The notes under the pieces were generated by a model. The model was not told where the DNA came from and searched no databases. It worked only from the letters and a program-made list of their open reading frames with translations. The translations under genes and the position numbers were made by a program. A stretch of 64,000 bases of DNA, from NCBI RefSeq assembly GCF_003967515.1, contig NZ_BIFQ01000002.1, forward strand, positions 124,001 through 188,000, in the 5' to 3' direction. Origin of the DNA: Dictyobacter aurantiacus (lineage in GTDB: Bacteria; Chloroflexota; Ktedonobacteria; Ktedonobacterales; Ktedonobacteraceae). This document shows, one piece after another, positions 9,355 to 18,336 of the stretch (within the stretch, counting starts at the first letter, position 1; every line of letters begins with the position of its first letter).

Positions 9355-10419
9355 ATGGCAACCAACCTCATCATTCCCGGTATTGCGCAACATGCAGTCA
9401 AAACTGATCGGTTAACCGTCGCCTATCTCGAAGCTGGCACGGGACCCAACCCGATCGTGCTGGTACATGGGAACTGCTCTTCCGCTCTCTTCTTCCAGGA
9501 TTTCATGCTCGAACTGGCTGCGACCAATCGCTATACCATCTATGCTCCTGATATGCGTGGGTACGGCGATAGCGAGGTCCTTCCACTCGATGCAACACGT
9601 GGTGTTCAGGATTTTTCCGATGACCTGGATGCGTTTGTGCGCGCATTGAAGCTGCCTCCATTTCATCTCCTGGGGTGGTCACTGGGTGGCAATGTCGCAA
9701 TGCAGTATGCCATCGATTATCCTGGAACCCTGCGCTCGTTGACGCTGGAAGCTCCCGGTTCTCCCTTTGGCTTTGGGGGTACGAAGGAGGCCGATGGTAT
9801 TCCTATCTGGCCCGATTATGCTGGCAGTGGTGGCGGTACCGCAAATCCAGGTTTCGTGCAGCGACTGCAGCAGGCCGATCGTGGCGGTGACGACGTTTCA
9901 CCCCGTACGACGATGAATACCTTTTATTTCAAGCCGCCATTCCGAGTAGCTCCTGAACGTGAAGAGATCTTTGTCAGTTCCATCAATTCAACTCGTGTTA
10001 CACCTGGAAACTATCCGGGTGATTTCACCCCATCTCCTCACTGGCCCAACATGGCACCAGGCACACAGGGGGTCAATAATGCCCTTTCTCCTAAATATCT
10101 TCGCCAGGACAACTTCGCACAGTGTCAGGTCAAGCCAGCGGTGCTCTGGCTCCACGGTACCGATGACCAGATTGTCTCCGATACCTCCTTCTTTGACATA
10201 GGCTTTCTTGGGCAGATCGGGGCGGTCCCGGGTTGGCCTGGTGCTGAGATATATCCGCCACAACCAATGAAGACACAGGTGCGCACAGTCCTGGATCGTT
10301 ACAGCGCCAATGGCGGTCATTATAAAGAAGTCGCTTTGCCCGATTGTGGACACTCTCCGCACATTGAGAAACAGGCAGAGGTCATAAACATCTTTACAGC
10401 GTTCGTGGATGAGGCATGA
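9355..10419 (+). CDS. Alpha/beta-fold hydrolase
   Basis: A 354-residue cytoplasmic hydrolase. The oxyanion HGNCSS motif is near residue 39, the nucleophile elbow GWSLGG (Ser about 109) follows the MRGYGDSE signature, the acid lies in the HGTDDQ segment and the catalytic His in DCGHSPH. The cap region (about 150-250) is longer than usual. The family covers esterases, epoxide hydrolases and haloperoxidase-like enzymes, so no substrate is assigned. AGGAG is 9 nt upstream of the ATG. The gene is monocistronic, with its own promoter and a strong terminator. Confidence 0.85.
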   Translation: MATNLIIPGIAQHAVKTDRLTVAYLEAGTGPNPIVLVHGNCSSALFFQDFMLELAATNRYTIYAPDMRGYGDSEVLPLDATRGVQDFSDDLDAFVRALKLPPFHLLGWSLGGNVAMQYAIDYPGTLRSLTLEAPGSPFGFGGTKEADGIPIWPDYAGSGGGTANPGFVQRLQQADRGGDDVSPRTTMNTFYFKPPFRVAPEREEIFVSSINSTRVTPGNYPGDFTPSPHWPNMAPGTQGVNNALSPKYLRQDNFAQCQVKPAVLWLHGTDDQIVSDTSFFDIGFLGQIGAVPGWPGAEIYPPQPMKTQVRTVLDRYSANGGHYKEVALPDCGHSPHIEKQAEVINIFTAFVDEA

Positions 10420-10438
10420 GGAATTTTGGGAGCATCTG

Positions 10439-10479
10439 AAAAAAGGTAGTGCCTGAGATCTCAGGCACCACCTTTTTTC
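10439..10479 (+). terminator. Bidirectional rho-independent terminator
   Basis: A perfect 20-bp palindrome at 10449-10468 (GTGCCTGAGA and its complement) is flanked by AAAAAAGG on the left and CCTTTTTT on the right, so it can stop both the hydrolase gene and the convergent MFS gene that ends at 10517. Confidence 0.9.
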
Positions 10480-10516
10480 AGGTGCTTCATGTTATTCAGT
10501 TAATGAGAGGAAACCT

Positions 10517-11821
10517 CTACCTGACCGAAACGGCGCTGGTGGCATCCACTGGATTTAGGGGATCTTCACCGTCTGGTACACCAGGTGTAAATTTAACCTG
10601 GCTCACACATATTAAGAGCGCTAATACAAAACACAATACCCCACCTATGGCCAGCGTGTGTTGGGCACCGATGATTCCTGATACCCAACCAGATGCCAGA
10701 TTTCCAAATGGAGCGATGCCAAAGATGATCAGTGCCAGAATGCTCAGTACACGGCCCCTCATCGCTTCAGGCACTAATGTCTGCACGGCCGTATTGGCTA
10801 TGGTCGAAGACATCACCATACATACACCCACCAGAACGAGCAAACTACAGGCAATCTGTATATTGAACATCATCGAAAATGCGACGCAGGCCAGTCCGCC
10901 GATTGAGCAGGTCCAAACGAGCATGCGCGAGCCGTTTACCATGCGACGGGTTAACATGACGACCAGCAATGAACCCGTCAGGGCTCCAATACCAACCGCT
11001 GAGTTCAGTTCACCCAGACCAATGGCACCTGTGTGAAAAACGTCGCGCGCGAAAAGCGGGAGCAGTGCCGCGAAAGGATAGACCAGGAAAGCAATCACCA
11101 GTTGCAGCAACAGGATCATCCTTAGCACTTTATGCTGCACCGTATATCTTAAACCTTCACTCAGATCCTTCAAAACGCGCTGTTTAGCACTCGTCCGGCT
11201 GCTCTGCACCCCAAACTTCATGACCAGTAAGGGTACAATGACAAACACATAACTTAATGCGTTCAGGTAGTACGCTCCGGCAATGCCGACCAGCCCGATT
11301 GAGATGCCGCCTACAGCAGGGCCAATGACCCGTGATAGATTAAACTGGACCGAGTTCAAGGCAATTCCCTGTTTCAGGTCTTCCCGAGGTACCAGATCTC
11401 CGATGAAGGCCTGCCAGGCTGGAAAACCAATACAGCTGAATATGCCATTGAGTAGCGCCAGGGCAATGATCTGCCAGACGGTAATCAGGTGCAGCGTGGT
11501 CAACACTCCCAGTAGAAGTGCCGTCACCATATACACAATTTGTACCACAGTGATTAGCCAGCGACGATTCAGGCGATCCACAATAACTCCTCCAAATAGT
11601 GAGAAGAGAATGTTCGGGGCTGTCGCGGCAAATACAACCAGCCCGAGCAACAAGGCAGAATTGGTCATCTGCAATACCTGCCAGCCCTGCCCCACCGATT
11701 GGATCCAGAATCCCATGCTGGAAAGAAATGAGCCAAAGAGGAAGATGCCAAATGTTTTATCAGTAAGAAGACGAAGAAAAGCGGGCGTTTGAAAATGTCG
11801 TTTGACGATCAGCGCATTCAC
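10517..11821 (-). CDS. MFS transporter (EntS/MFS_3-like)
   Basis: 434 residues with about 12 hydrophobic helices; a motif-A-like loop GGVIVDRLNRR follows the second helix and EAMRGRV marks the equivalent central/late loop. The N-terminal extension of 25 residues is cytoplasmic. The subfamily exports siderophores, macrolides and other small molecules; the substrate here is unknown. AGAAGGA lies about 14 nt before the ATG. It is monocistronic and ends at the shared terminator near 10460. Confidence 0.85.
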   Translation of the reverse strand: MNALIVKRHFQTPAFLRLLTDKTFGIFLFGSFLSSMGFWIQSVGQGWQVLQMTNSALLLGLVVFAATAPNILFSLFGGVIVDRLNRRWLITVVQIVYMVTALLLGVLTTLHLITVWQIIALALLNGIFSCIGFPAWQAFIGDLVPREDLKQGIALNSVQFNLSRVIGPAVGGISIGLVGIAGAYYLNALSYVFVIVPLLVMKFGVQSSRTSAKQRVLKDLSEGLRYTVQHKVLRMILLLQLVIAFLVYPFAALLPLFARDVFHTGAIGLGELNSAVGIGALTGSLLVVMLTRRMVNGSRMLVWTCSIGGLACVAFSMMFNIQIACSLLVLVGVCMVMSSTIANTAVQTLVPEAMRGRVLSILALIIFGIAPFGNLASGWVSGIIGAQHTLAIGGVLCFVLALLICVSQVKFTPGVPDGEDPLNPVDATSAVSVR

Positions 11822-12306
11822 AGTAAAGAGGTCCTTCTAGATTTTAAACAGCATAAAATTAAGAGTGTGTTCTGTATTACTCAGTGAAGGCACAGGACGA
11901 CCCGGGGGTAGCGTATGCGAGTATGATGGAGGGCAGAATGCGCGCTCTCAATGCGCGAAGGATTCATATGCATAAAAAAGCAGACATTGCTATAAGATTT
12001 CAATAGAAAATGAAAAGCGTAACTGAACAACTCTGTCCAGAACCAACCTCTCAACCCATGTTCCATCAGAGGCTATAAGCAATACAAAACAAGAATTTAT
12101 AAAGAAAAGGTTTTCTTCTCTTATTTTAGGCATAATACTAAAGCGAAAACAATGGATAATGTATCTATAATAAAGGCAACCCTTATGTATACACAGTGAT
12201 TCAATGCTATGTGAAGTATCCGCAAATGGCTTTTTTATGCGCCCACAATCCTACGTCTTTATGGGTAGAGTTACCTTTCACCTTTTTCAACCATAAGGAC
12301 TATGCG
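11822..12306. other. Intergenic, no gene supported
   Basis: About 480 bp, AT-rich in the middle (12080-12200). It must hold the promoter of the minus-strand MFS gene. No hairpin, repeat or coding-like frame stands out. Confidence 0.4.
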
Positions 12307-13185
12307 TCAAAGCATGTCAAGTCCAGCCTCCCTGCCCAGCAGGGCATAGATGGCTGCGATATCTTGTTCACCTCTGCCTTCTTCCATAGCCTGCTCATAG
12401 TAGCGGGTCGCCAGGGAGAAGAGGGGCGTTGGACAGCCAGTATTCCTGGCAAAGGCGTCGATCAGTTCGATGACTTCATGCATGGTCTGAATTGGTCCAG
12501 GGGCTGGAGGTAGATAGCTCCCCTGCGACATCATGAGGGCCCGGGTTGTAAAGGCGGTCGAGCCGGCGATGCTAGGACTGATAACATTCAGCATCAGTTC
12601 TGGATCGAGGTTCGCTTTGGCACCCAGGACCATCGCTTCTGCGGCGGCTACATTGTGAACCGCCAGCAGTAAATTCGCGATGTATTTCATCTTCATTCCC
12701 GCCCCAAAGGATCCCAGATAAAAGCTATTGCTGGCAATGGCCTCAAGGACTGGAAGACATTGTTCGTACACCGCTTTTTCTCCGCTGGCAAAAAGAACAG
12801 CCTGTTTGGCGGCAGCCATCATCGGACTTCCACTGATAGGGCAATCTAACATACGAGCTTGCCTTGACTGGAGTGCCTGACGCTGCTGCTCCTTTACTTC
12901 GATAGTTGCTGTGCTCAAATCGATGACAACCAGGTTGTTATGCGCGCCATAAATGAGTCCCGATGGACCGGTGAAGGCATCATGAAAGTCAGCTTCGTGT
13001 AAACAGGTGATAACAACATCGGAGCGCTCTGCTACCTCTCGACATGAGCCGGCGGCCACGCCCCCTGAGCCAGTGAAGGGATTCATGTCTCCACGGCGGT
13101 AGCCCATCACCGGTAATCCGGCCTCGATCAAGTTCTTTGCAATGGGCAGTCCTATTCTGCCAAGTCCAATGATGCCAACGTTCAT
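12307..13185 (-). CDS. Beta-hydroxyacid dehydrogenase (3-hydroxyisobutyrate dehydrogenase family)
   Basis: A 292-residue NAD(P)-dependent enzyme with the Rossmann motif GLGRIGLPIAKNL at the N terminus, the substrate-binding DCPISGSP segment near residue 120 and the catalytic-Lys region GAGMKMKYIANLL near 170. The family oxidises 3-hydroxyisobutyrate, tartronate semialdehyde and related acids. I start it at ATG 13185 because GAAGGGAAAAGG lies directly upstream; the frame extends 13 codons further without a good site. It follows the VOC gene by 73 bp and probably shares its transcript, so the pair may act on one catabolic route (inference). Confidence 0.85.
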   Translation of the reverse strand: MNVGIIGLGRIGLPIAKNLIEAGLPVMGYRRGDMNPFTGSGGVAAGSCREVAERSDVVITCLHEADFHDAFTGPSGLIYGAHNNLVVIDLSTATIEVKEQQRQALQSRQARMLDCPISGSPMMAAAKQAVLFASGEKAVYEQCLPVLEAIASNSFYLGSFGAGMKMKYIANLLLAVHNVAAAEAMVLGAKANLDPELMLNVISPSIAGSTAFTTRALMMSQGSYLPPAPGPIQTMHEVIELIDAFARNTGCPTPLFSLATRYYEQAMEEGRGEQDIAAIYALLGREAGLDML

Positions 13186-13258
13186 ACCTTTTCCCTTCTT
13201 CACAACTGCTGCAGAAAAACTCAATGCGTTTCTGTGAAAAGCTTCGGAGGTTGAAGGC

Positions 13259-14152
13259 TTATCCCATCAGCCCGGCGGGAGGGAGAACACCCCATTTGTT
13301 GACTGCCTCGGGGCTGTCCTTCCACACTTTGGGTTTTTGGGGAAAGTCTTCATGCCAGGGGCGAGGCTCAAAATAACCAATATCCTCGTTGCTGAGGATA
13401 TCGATTTCCGTGAAGAGCTCTACCAGGTTATGGTCGGGGTCATAATGATACGTGAAGATGTTGTGTCCTATGCCATGGCGCCCGGGTCCCCAGGCTAACG
13501 GGAGGTGATGCTTGTTCAGCCAGTCGCAGGCGCTCTGCACTTGCGCCCAGTCGCGTAATTCAAAGGCAACGTGGAACATCTCGTTCTTGCGTTTGGACTG
13601 CAAAAAGTTCATGGTATGGTGATCGATATTGCAACGCATGAAGACAAAGAAATCTTCGAGCCAGTCGGAGACACGGAATCCTAATATCTGCTGATAAAAA
13701 GCGACGATTTTCTTCACGTCGCTCACGTACATAGCCACATGCCCCAACTTCACCGGTACGATCCCCGTGCCTCCAAATCCGTTGCTCACATGCTCGGTAT
13801 CGACATAGAGCTGGATGAGATTGCCATCGGGATCAGAGAGTTGCAGGAGTTCCGGGATGCCTGGCTGTGCGTCGCTCATAAGCTCACTCTCGATTCCCGC
13901 CTCGTGAAGCTGCCTGGCGGCATCCCGCAATGAAACACTATGATCGAGCTGAAACGCGACGTGGTGCAGGCGGTTTTCCCTCGCGGGCGTGAGGATAACG
14001 CTATGGTGATCGACACCACAGCTCAGGTAGGCAGTGCCGTCACCGCCTCGCGTCGTAAGCGTCAGTCCTAAAACATCTGTATAGTATGCCAGCAATCTGT
14101 CAAGATTCGTCGTGTGAAACGCGACATGACCGATCTTTGCAACGTGTACCAT
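13259..14152 (-). CDS. Two-domain VOC protein, extradiol dioxygenase-like
   Basis: 297 residues made of two vicinal-oxygen-chelate modules, each starting with a GHVA strand (residues about 8 and 138). In the second module the metal ligands of type I extradiol dioxygenases are in place: His of LGHVA, His of FHVAFEL and Glu of NLVELFTE, with the HDPD-like YDPDHN loop. It is the size of catechol 2,3-dioxygenases; substrate unknown. It is the first gene of a two-gene operon under the promoter at 14328-14356. Confidence 0.8.
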   Translation of the reverse strand: MVHVAKIGHVAFHTTNLDRLLAYYTDVLGLTLTTRGGDGTAYLSCGVDHHSVILTPARENRLHHVAFQLDHSVSLRDAARQLHEAGIESELMSDAQPGIPELLQLSDPDGNLIQLYVDTEHVSNGFGGTGIVPVKLGHVAMYVSDVKKIVAFYQQILGFRVSDWLEDFFVFMRCNIDHHTMNFLQSKRKNEMFHVAFELRDWAQVQSACDWLNKHHLPLAWGPGRHGIGHNIFTYHYDPDHNLVELFTEIDILSNEDIGYFEPRPWHEDFPQKPKVWKDSPEAVNKWGVLPPAGLMG

Positions 14153-14327
14153 AAAACAGGTTCTCCTTCGCTACACAGAACTTTGTCAGGTTGATACCGA
14201 GCTCCTTATGGGATCCATTGAGCATATCCACTGTGCTTAATATACTAATATATCTATGAAAAGAGAATATTTTTCTAGCAAAGAACAAATCATTACACCG
14301 ACGGAACAAGATGAGATATACATAAGA

Positions 14328-14356
14328 AGTGTAGAAAAAGAAAACGCGTTTGTCAA
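14328..14356 (-). promoter_or_regulatory. Promoter of the VOC/dehydrogenase operon
   Basis: Minus strand: TTGACA (14356-14351), 17 nt, TACACT (14333-14328). The leader to the start at 14152 is about 170 nt. Confidence 0.7.
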
Positions 14357-14665
14357 GCGTGTATACTAGAGGAAACTATGCAACATCGCAAACCTTCCCA
14401 ATAGACATAAAAATGGTCTCGCTTATCCATGTTTTGGGAGCATGGGAGCAGCATGCGCTTTTCAAAAAGACAATCATCCGTCTGTCCGATATATAGAGCT
14501 ACCTGACAGCCTTACTTCTGGCTGTTCTTTGAAAACGATGATTCAGGAGATAGCGTCTCCACATTCAGATAGACCCCAAATGGAGCAAGAGCTTGCACGG
14601 AAGAAAAAGACAGGATAGGATATAGCAAATGTATCTGTATTCACCACGCAAGGAATATATTTCAT
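14357..14665. other. Intergenic, no gene supported
   Basis: About 300 bp upstream of the GtrA gene. I see no coding frame and no confident promoter. Confidence 0.4.
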
Positions 14666-15163
14666 ATGATCGCATTAATAAAACGGCTCTTAAAAATTCG
14701 CATTGTTCGCTACGCCCTGGTCGGTGGCGTCGGCATCCTTATCAATGAAGGCGCGCTGTTCTGCTTTATGCATCTGCTGGCTCTAGGGCTCTCTACAAAG
14801 AGCATCTTCCTCTACCCTGCCTCCTGGTTCTGCGCCTTTGAGATCAGCAACCTCACGAATTTCACGCTGAACCAGTTTTTCACCTATAGTGAGCAGGTCA
14901 AAGATATTCACGGCTGGGAATGGGTACGGCGCGCCTTTAAAGGTCAGTTAGCCAGCATCTCAGCCATGCTCATCTCCCTCGCTGTTTCGTGGGCCCTGTA
15001 CTTTACCCTGCACATCGACCCATATATAGCCAGCTTCATCGGCATGGTTGCGCAGTTTTTCTATAACTTCTTTATCTCAAACAAGCTGGTCTTCCGCGCC
15101 ATCGAACAAAAATCGGTAGAGCCAGTTGAGGACGCGATCCTTGCCATCAATGAGATAGAGTAA
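14666..15163 (+). CDS. GtrA-family membrane protein
   Basis: 165 residues with four hydrophobic helices. The N-terminal RYALVGGVGILIN and the NFTLNQFFTYSE and NFFISNKLVF segments are typical of GtrA proteins, which are thought to move or flip polyprenyl-linked sugars for cell-surface glycosylation. A partner glycosyltransferase is not adjacent. The ATG at 14666 has only a weak upstream site. An inverted repeat follows at 15184-15218. Confidence 0.85.
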   Translation: MIALIKRLLKIRIVRYALVGGVGILINEGALFCFMHLLALGLSTKSIFLYPASWFCAFEISNLTNFTLNQFFTYSEQVKDIHGWEWVRRAFKGQLASISAMLISLAVSWALYFTLHIDPYIASFIGMVAQFFYNFFISNKLVFRAIEQKSVEPVEDAILAINEIE

Positions 15164-15183
15164 TCACGCCTCAAACTGGACAC

Positions 15184-15218
15184 CGCTGGAAAGCCCTCTT
15201 TGAGAGGACTTTCCAGCG
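15184..15218. terminator. Hairpin between convergent genes
   Basis: Arms CGCTGGAAAG and CTTTCCAGCG with a smaller inner CTCT/GAG pair close a strong stem between gtrA and the lut operon end. There is no U-tract, so it is a terminator-like or mRNA-end structure and not a canonical terminator. Confidence 0.6.
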
Positions 15219-15226
15219 AGACAGTA

Positions 15227-15859
15227 CTACTCATTGATAAGAAAAATGTGTAGATAACGCGGTCCGTGGACGCCTTCGACGCGGTTTAATTCTATATCAC
15301 TTGTCGCCGAGGGACCTGAGATAAAGGTCAGCGGGTGCTTGGCGCTCGTTTGTAAGCGCTCGATGGCCTCGGGAACCAACCCTACTACCTGCTCAGCGCG
15401 CACAATACAGAGATGGCGATCAGGCACCAATGACAGAGCACGCCGTCCCTGCCACCTGCCGCCATCTAATACGATGGTGCCGGTCTGGGAGATCGCCAGG
15501 GCGCAACCGGTAATGACCCCGTCTACCCCGTCTAATTCCGATAGAGAGAGCGGTGGTTCATCACGCACTACCACCAGTTGAGCAGGATGCAATGCTTCAG
15601 GAAGATCAGAGGGAACGGCCAGTCTCTGAATACCATGCTGCTGACAGATGTCGGTTAAAGCCTGCGGCAGCGCTTCCATACTGGTCATCGTCACCTCAGC
15701 TTTGTAATCGGTCAATCGCTCGATAAAGTCTTGTAGCAGGGAAGATCTCTCCCGGTCATCATGCACACGAAACGTGGGCTGATGAGGGTCCGGCTCAGGG
15801 GCATTGGCCAGGGCTCTCCGGATACGCAGTAACATCTCCTCTCTGGCTGGATTGCTCAT
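15227..15859 (-). CDS. lutC: Lactate utilization protein C (LUD domain)
   Basis: 210 residues of the LUD family. With LutA and LutB it forms the cytoplasmic iron-sulfur complex that oxidises L-lactate to pyruvate. The domain carries GVDGVITGCALAISQTGT and a C-terminal SATSDIELNRVEGVHGP segment, both hallmark stretches. Its ATG (15859) overlaps the lutB stop as ATGA with AGGGGAACAGG upstream, so translation is coupled; the longer frame starting 11 codons upstream is not the gene start. Confidence 0.93.
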   Translation of the reverse strand: MSNPAREEMLLRIRRALANAPEPDPHQPTFRVHDDRERSSLLQDFIERLTDYKAEVTMTSMEALPQALTDICQQHGIQRLAVPSDLPEALHPAQLVVVRDEPPLSLSELDGVDGVITGCALAISQTGTIVLDGGRWQGRRALSLVPDRHLCIVRAEQVVGLVPEAIERLQTSAKHPLTFISGPSATSDIELNRVEGVHGPRYLHIFLINE

Positions 15860-17280
15860 GCCTGTTCCCCTTTCTGGTGTTCTTGCCACCAATCGCGAAA
15901 ACTCTGCTTTGGCACCGGGGCCAGGTCACGCGCCATGGTCCAGCCAGCGAGTTGACCCGGAAGATGATCAATCACGCCGTTATGCATAAAAAGACCCTGC
16001 CCCCGCCGGGCCAGTTGTTGCGCCCGAGCATATTTTTTGGGACTGGCAAAAATACGTGCCAGCTGCCTCATCGCCAACGCTTCCGGATTCAAGGGGGAGG
16101 TCTTGCGAACTACTTCTCCGCGCAGATGCAAGAGCACCTGGGGAATATTAATGCTGACCGGGCAGACTTCATAGCACGCTCCACAGAGACTGGAGGCATA
16201 GGGGAGCGACTTCGCCTGCTCGATCCCCACAAGCTGGGGCGTCAGGATGGCACCGATCGGCCCAGGATACACGGAGCCATAGGCATGACCACCGGTACGT
16301 GAATAGACGGGACAGATATTCAGACAGGCGCTGCAGCGAATACAGTGCAGCGTCTGACGACCGATGTCATCCGCCAGCACCTGTGTTCGTCCATTATCCA
16401 GCAAGACCAGGTGGAACGCCTGTGGACCATCTCCGGCGGTGACGCCGGTCCACAAACTGGTATAGGGATTCATGCGCTCGCCTGTTGAACTGCGTGGGAG
16501 CAACTGCAAAAAAACTTCAAGATCCTGGAATCTAGGGAGAAGTTTCTCGATCCCCATCACGGTAATCAGCGTCTGCGGCAGCGTCAGGCACATGCGGCCA
16601 TTCCCCTCGCTCTCAACTACACCGATGGTTCCCGTCTCCGCGATCGCAAAGTTGGCGCCGCTAATTGCCACCGGCGTCGTGAGAAATTGTGTACGTAGAT
16701 AGCGCCGGGCCGCCGCCGCGATCTCATTGGGCTCATCCGAGAGCTCTTGCCCCTGCGCAATCGTGCGCTGAAAGAGATCGCGAATCTCGCTGCGGTTCTT
16801 ATGAATGGCCGGGACCAGAATGTGGGAAGATTTCTCCTGTGCCAGTTGAATAATCAACTCCGCCAGGTCCGTCTCTACGGCCTGAATCCCCGCCTGCGCC
16901 AGTGCATCGTTCAGGTGGATCTCATCAGTGGTCATCGATTTCACCTTGACGACGCGTTCCGCCCCCACGCCCTGCACAATCTCGGTGACGAGCCGATTGG
17001 CCTCCTGCGCGTCCCTGGCCCAGTGAACCTGTCCGCCCGCTCGTTGCACCGCATCCTCCAGCTGGAGCAGATATTCATCGAGATGGTACATCACCTGTGC
17101 TTTAATCGCCGATCCCGCGCTCCTCAGTGCTTCCCAATCAGGCAGCTCTCCGACAACCGCGGCTCGTTTCTGACGAATCGTACTGGTCGCCTTGCCCATA
17201 TTGCGCCGGAGCTGGGAATTTGCCAGTGCCGACCGGGCCATAAGCGGGAAAAATGGTAATGGTTGAGGGCGCGCACTCAT
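15856..17280 (-). CDS. lutB: Lactate utilization iron-sulfur protein B
   Basis: 474 residues: an N-terminal LUD domain, then two 4Fe-4S motifs (CIRCSACLNICPVY and CGACYEVCPV) and a helical C-terminal region, the standard LutB order and length. It passes electrons from lactate within the LutABC complex. It overlaps lutA upstream and lutC downstream by 4 bp (ATGA) on each side, a textbook translationally coupled operon. No lactate permease or LutR-type regulator is adjacent. Confidence 0.95.
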   Translation of the reverse strand: MSARPQPLPFFPLMARSALANSQLRRNMGKATSTIRQKRAAVVGELPDWEALRSAGSAIKAQVMYHLDEYLLQLEDAVQRAGGQVHWARDAQEANRLVTEIVQGVGAERVVKVKSMTTDEIHLNDALAQAGIQAVETDLAELIIQLAQEKSSHILVPAIHKNRSEIRDLFQRTIAQGQELSDEPNEIAAAARRYLRTQFLTTPVAISGANFAIAETGTIGVVESEGNGRMCLTLPQTLITVMGIEKLLPRFQDLEVFLQLLPRSSTGERMNPYTSLWTGVTAGDGPQAFHLVLLDNGRTQVLADDIGRQTLHCIRCSACLNICPVYSRTGGHAYGSVYPGPIGAILTPQLVGIEQAKSLPYASSLCGACYEVCPVSINIPQVLLHLRGEVVRKTSPLNPEALAMRQLARIFASPKKYARAQQLARRGQGLFMHNGVIDHLPGQLAGWTMARDLAPVPKQSFRDWWQEHQKGEQA

Positions 17281-18020
17281 TGTGTCACCTCACTTTCCGT
17301 CTCCATCAGAATCTCCGCCAGGTGGATCGTTCCCACACCCGCTCTTTGCCGCGATAGCCCACCCCCGATATGGAGCAGGCAGGAAGTATCGGCGGAACAG
17401 ACGACCTCGGCCTTCGTATCGAGCACACACCGTATCTTGTCGCCCAGCATGGCCAGCGATGTATCGGCATTCTTGACGGCAAACGTCCCCCCAAATCCAC
17501 AGCACTCACGTGCATCGGGCAACTCCACCAGGTCGATCCCTTTTACCGCCCGCAATAATTGCAGAGGCGCATCACCGACGTGCAAGACCCGCAAGCTGTG
17601 GCACGTTGGATGATACGTCACCCGATGTGGATAGTAAGCACCCACATCAGTCAGCCCTTCATGCCGTACTAGAAATTCAGAGAGCTCATACACACAAGGG
17701 ATCAGTTGCTCGACATCGGCGATCAATGCCTGGTCGCCAGAAAGTTTCGCCGCCGCTGGATAGAGCTCACGTACCATCCCCACACATGAAGCTGAAGGGG
17801 CAACCACCACATCAGCATGTTGGAACACATCAACGAAATGACGAACCAGCGGTATCGCCTCACGTTGATAGCCAGTATTAAAGTGCATCTGTCCACAACA
17901 GGTCTGGGCTGCCGGAAAATCTACCTCATATCCGAGACGCTCCAGCAAACGGGTCGTGGCGATACCCACCCGGGGAAACAGGGTGTCATTAAAACAGGTG
18001 ATAAAGAGGGCAATCCGCAT
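17277..18020 (-). CDS. lutA: Lactate utilization protein A (CCG domains)
   Basis: 247 residues with two cysteine-rich CCG domains: CCGQMHFNTGY near residue 43 and ECCGFGG near 168, as in LutA and the heterodisulfide-reductase subunit family; these bind unusual iron-sulfur clusters. It is the first gene of lutABC. AGAGGAAGG lies about 7 nt upstream of the ATG at 18020. Confidence 0.95.
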   Translation of the reverse strand: MRIALFITCFNDTLFPRVGIATTRLLERLGYEVDFPAAQTCCGQMHFNTGYQREAIPLVRHFVDVFQHADVVVAPSASCVGMVRELYPAAAKLSGDQALIADVEQLIPCVYELSEFLVRHEGLTDVGAYYPHRVTYHPTCHSLRVLHVGDAPLQLLRAVKGIDLVELPDARECCGFGGTFAVKNADTSLAMLGDKIRCVLDTKAEVVCSADTSCLLHIGGGLSRQRAGVGTIHLAEILMETESEVTQ

Positions 18021-18221
18021 GAATCAACCTTCCTCTTATAAGATCACAACATCGTGAACCTGAAATAAATAGAACAGGAAAAATCCCTGAAGATATGGCG
18101 GCGGAAGCCGATAAGTATTCCCGCGAGACACCGGCCCCATCGAACCATAAATAATTACGGCGCAGTTCGTACGCTTATATCATACCGTAGCCATGCCAGA
18201 GAAAACAGGCGCAATGATAGC
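18021..18221. other. Leader of the lut operon
   Basis: About 200 bp that must contain the lutABC promoter. I could not pick a convincing -35/-10 pair or an operator. Confidence 0.35.
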
Positions 18222-18267
18222 AAAATAGGAATTGACTGATGAAAATGGCAGTCAATTCCTATTTTTT
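18222..18267. terminator. Rho-independent terminator with 17-bp perfect stem
   Basis: Arms 18222-18238 and 18249-18265 are perfectly complementary (AAAATAGGAATTGACTG and its complement) around a 10-nt loop, ending in a T-run on the plus strand and TTTT on the minus strand. It ends the protease transcript, which reads leftward from 18337. Confidence 0.85.
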
Positions 18268-18336
18268 AGATACCAGGTATTCTGTCAGGCGCGCAGGTTT
18301 TTCCTGCGCATAAGCATTGTGAACATTTGACGTGAA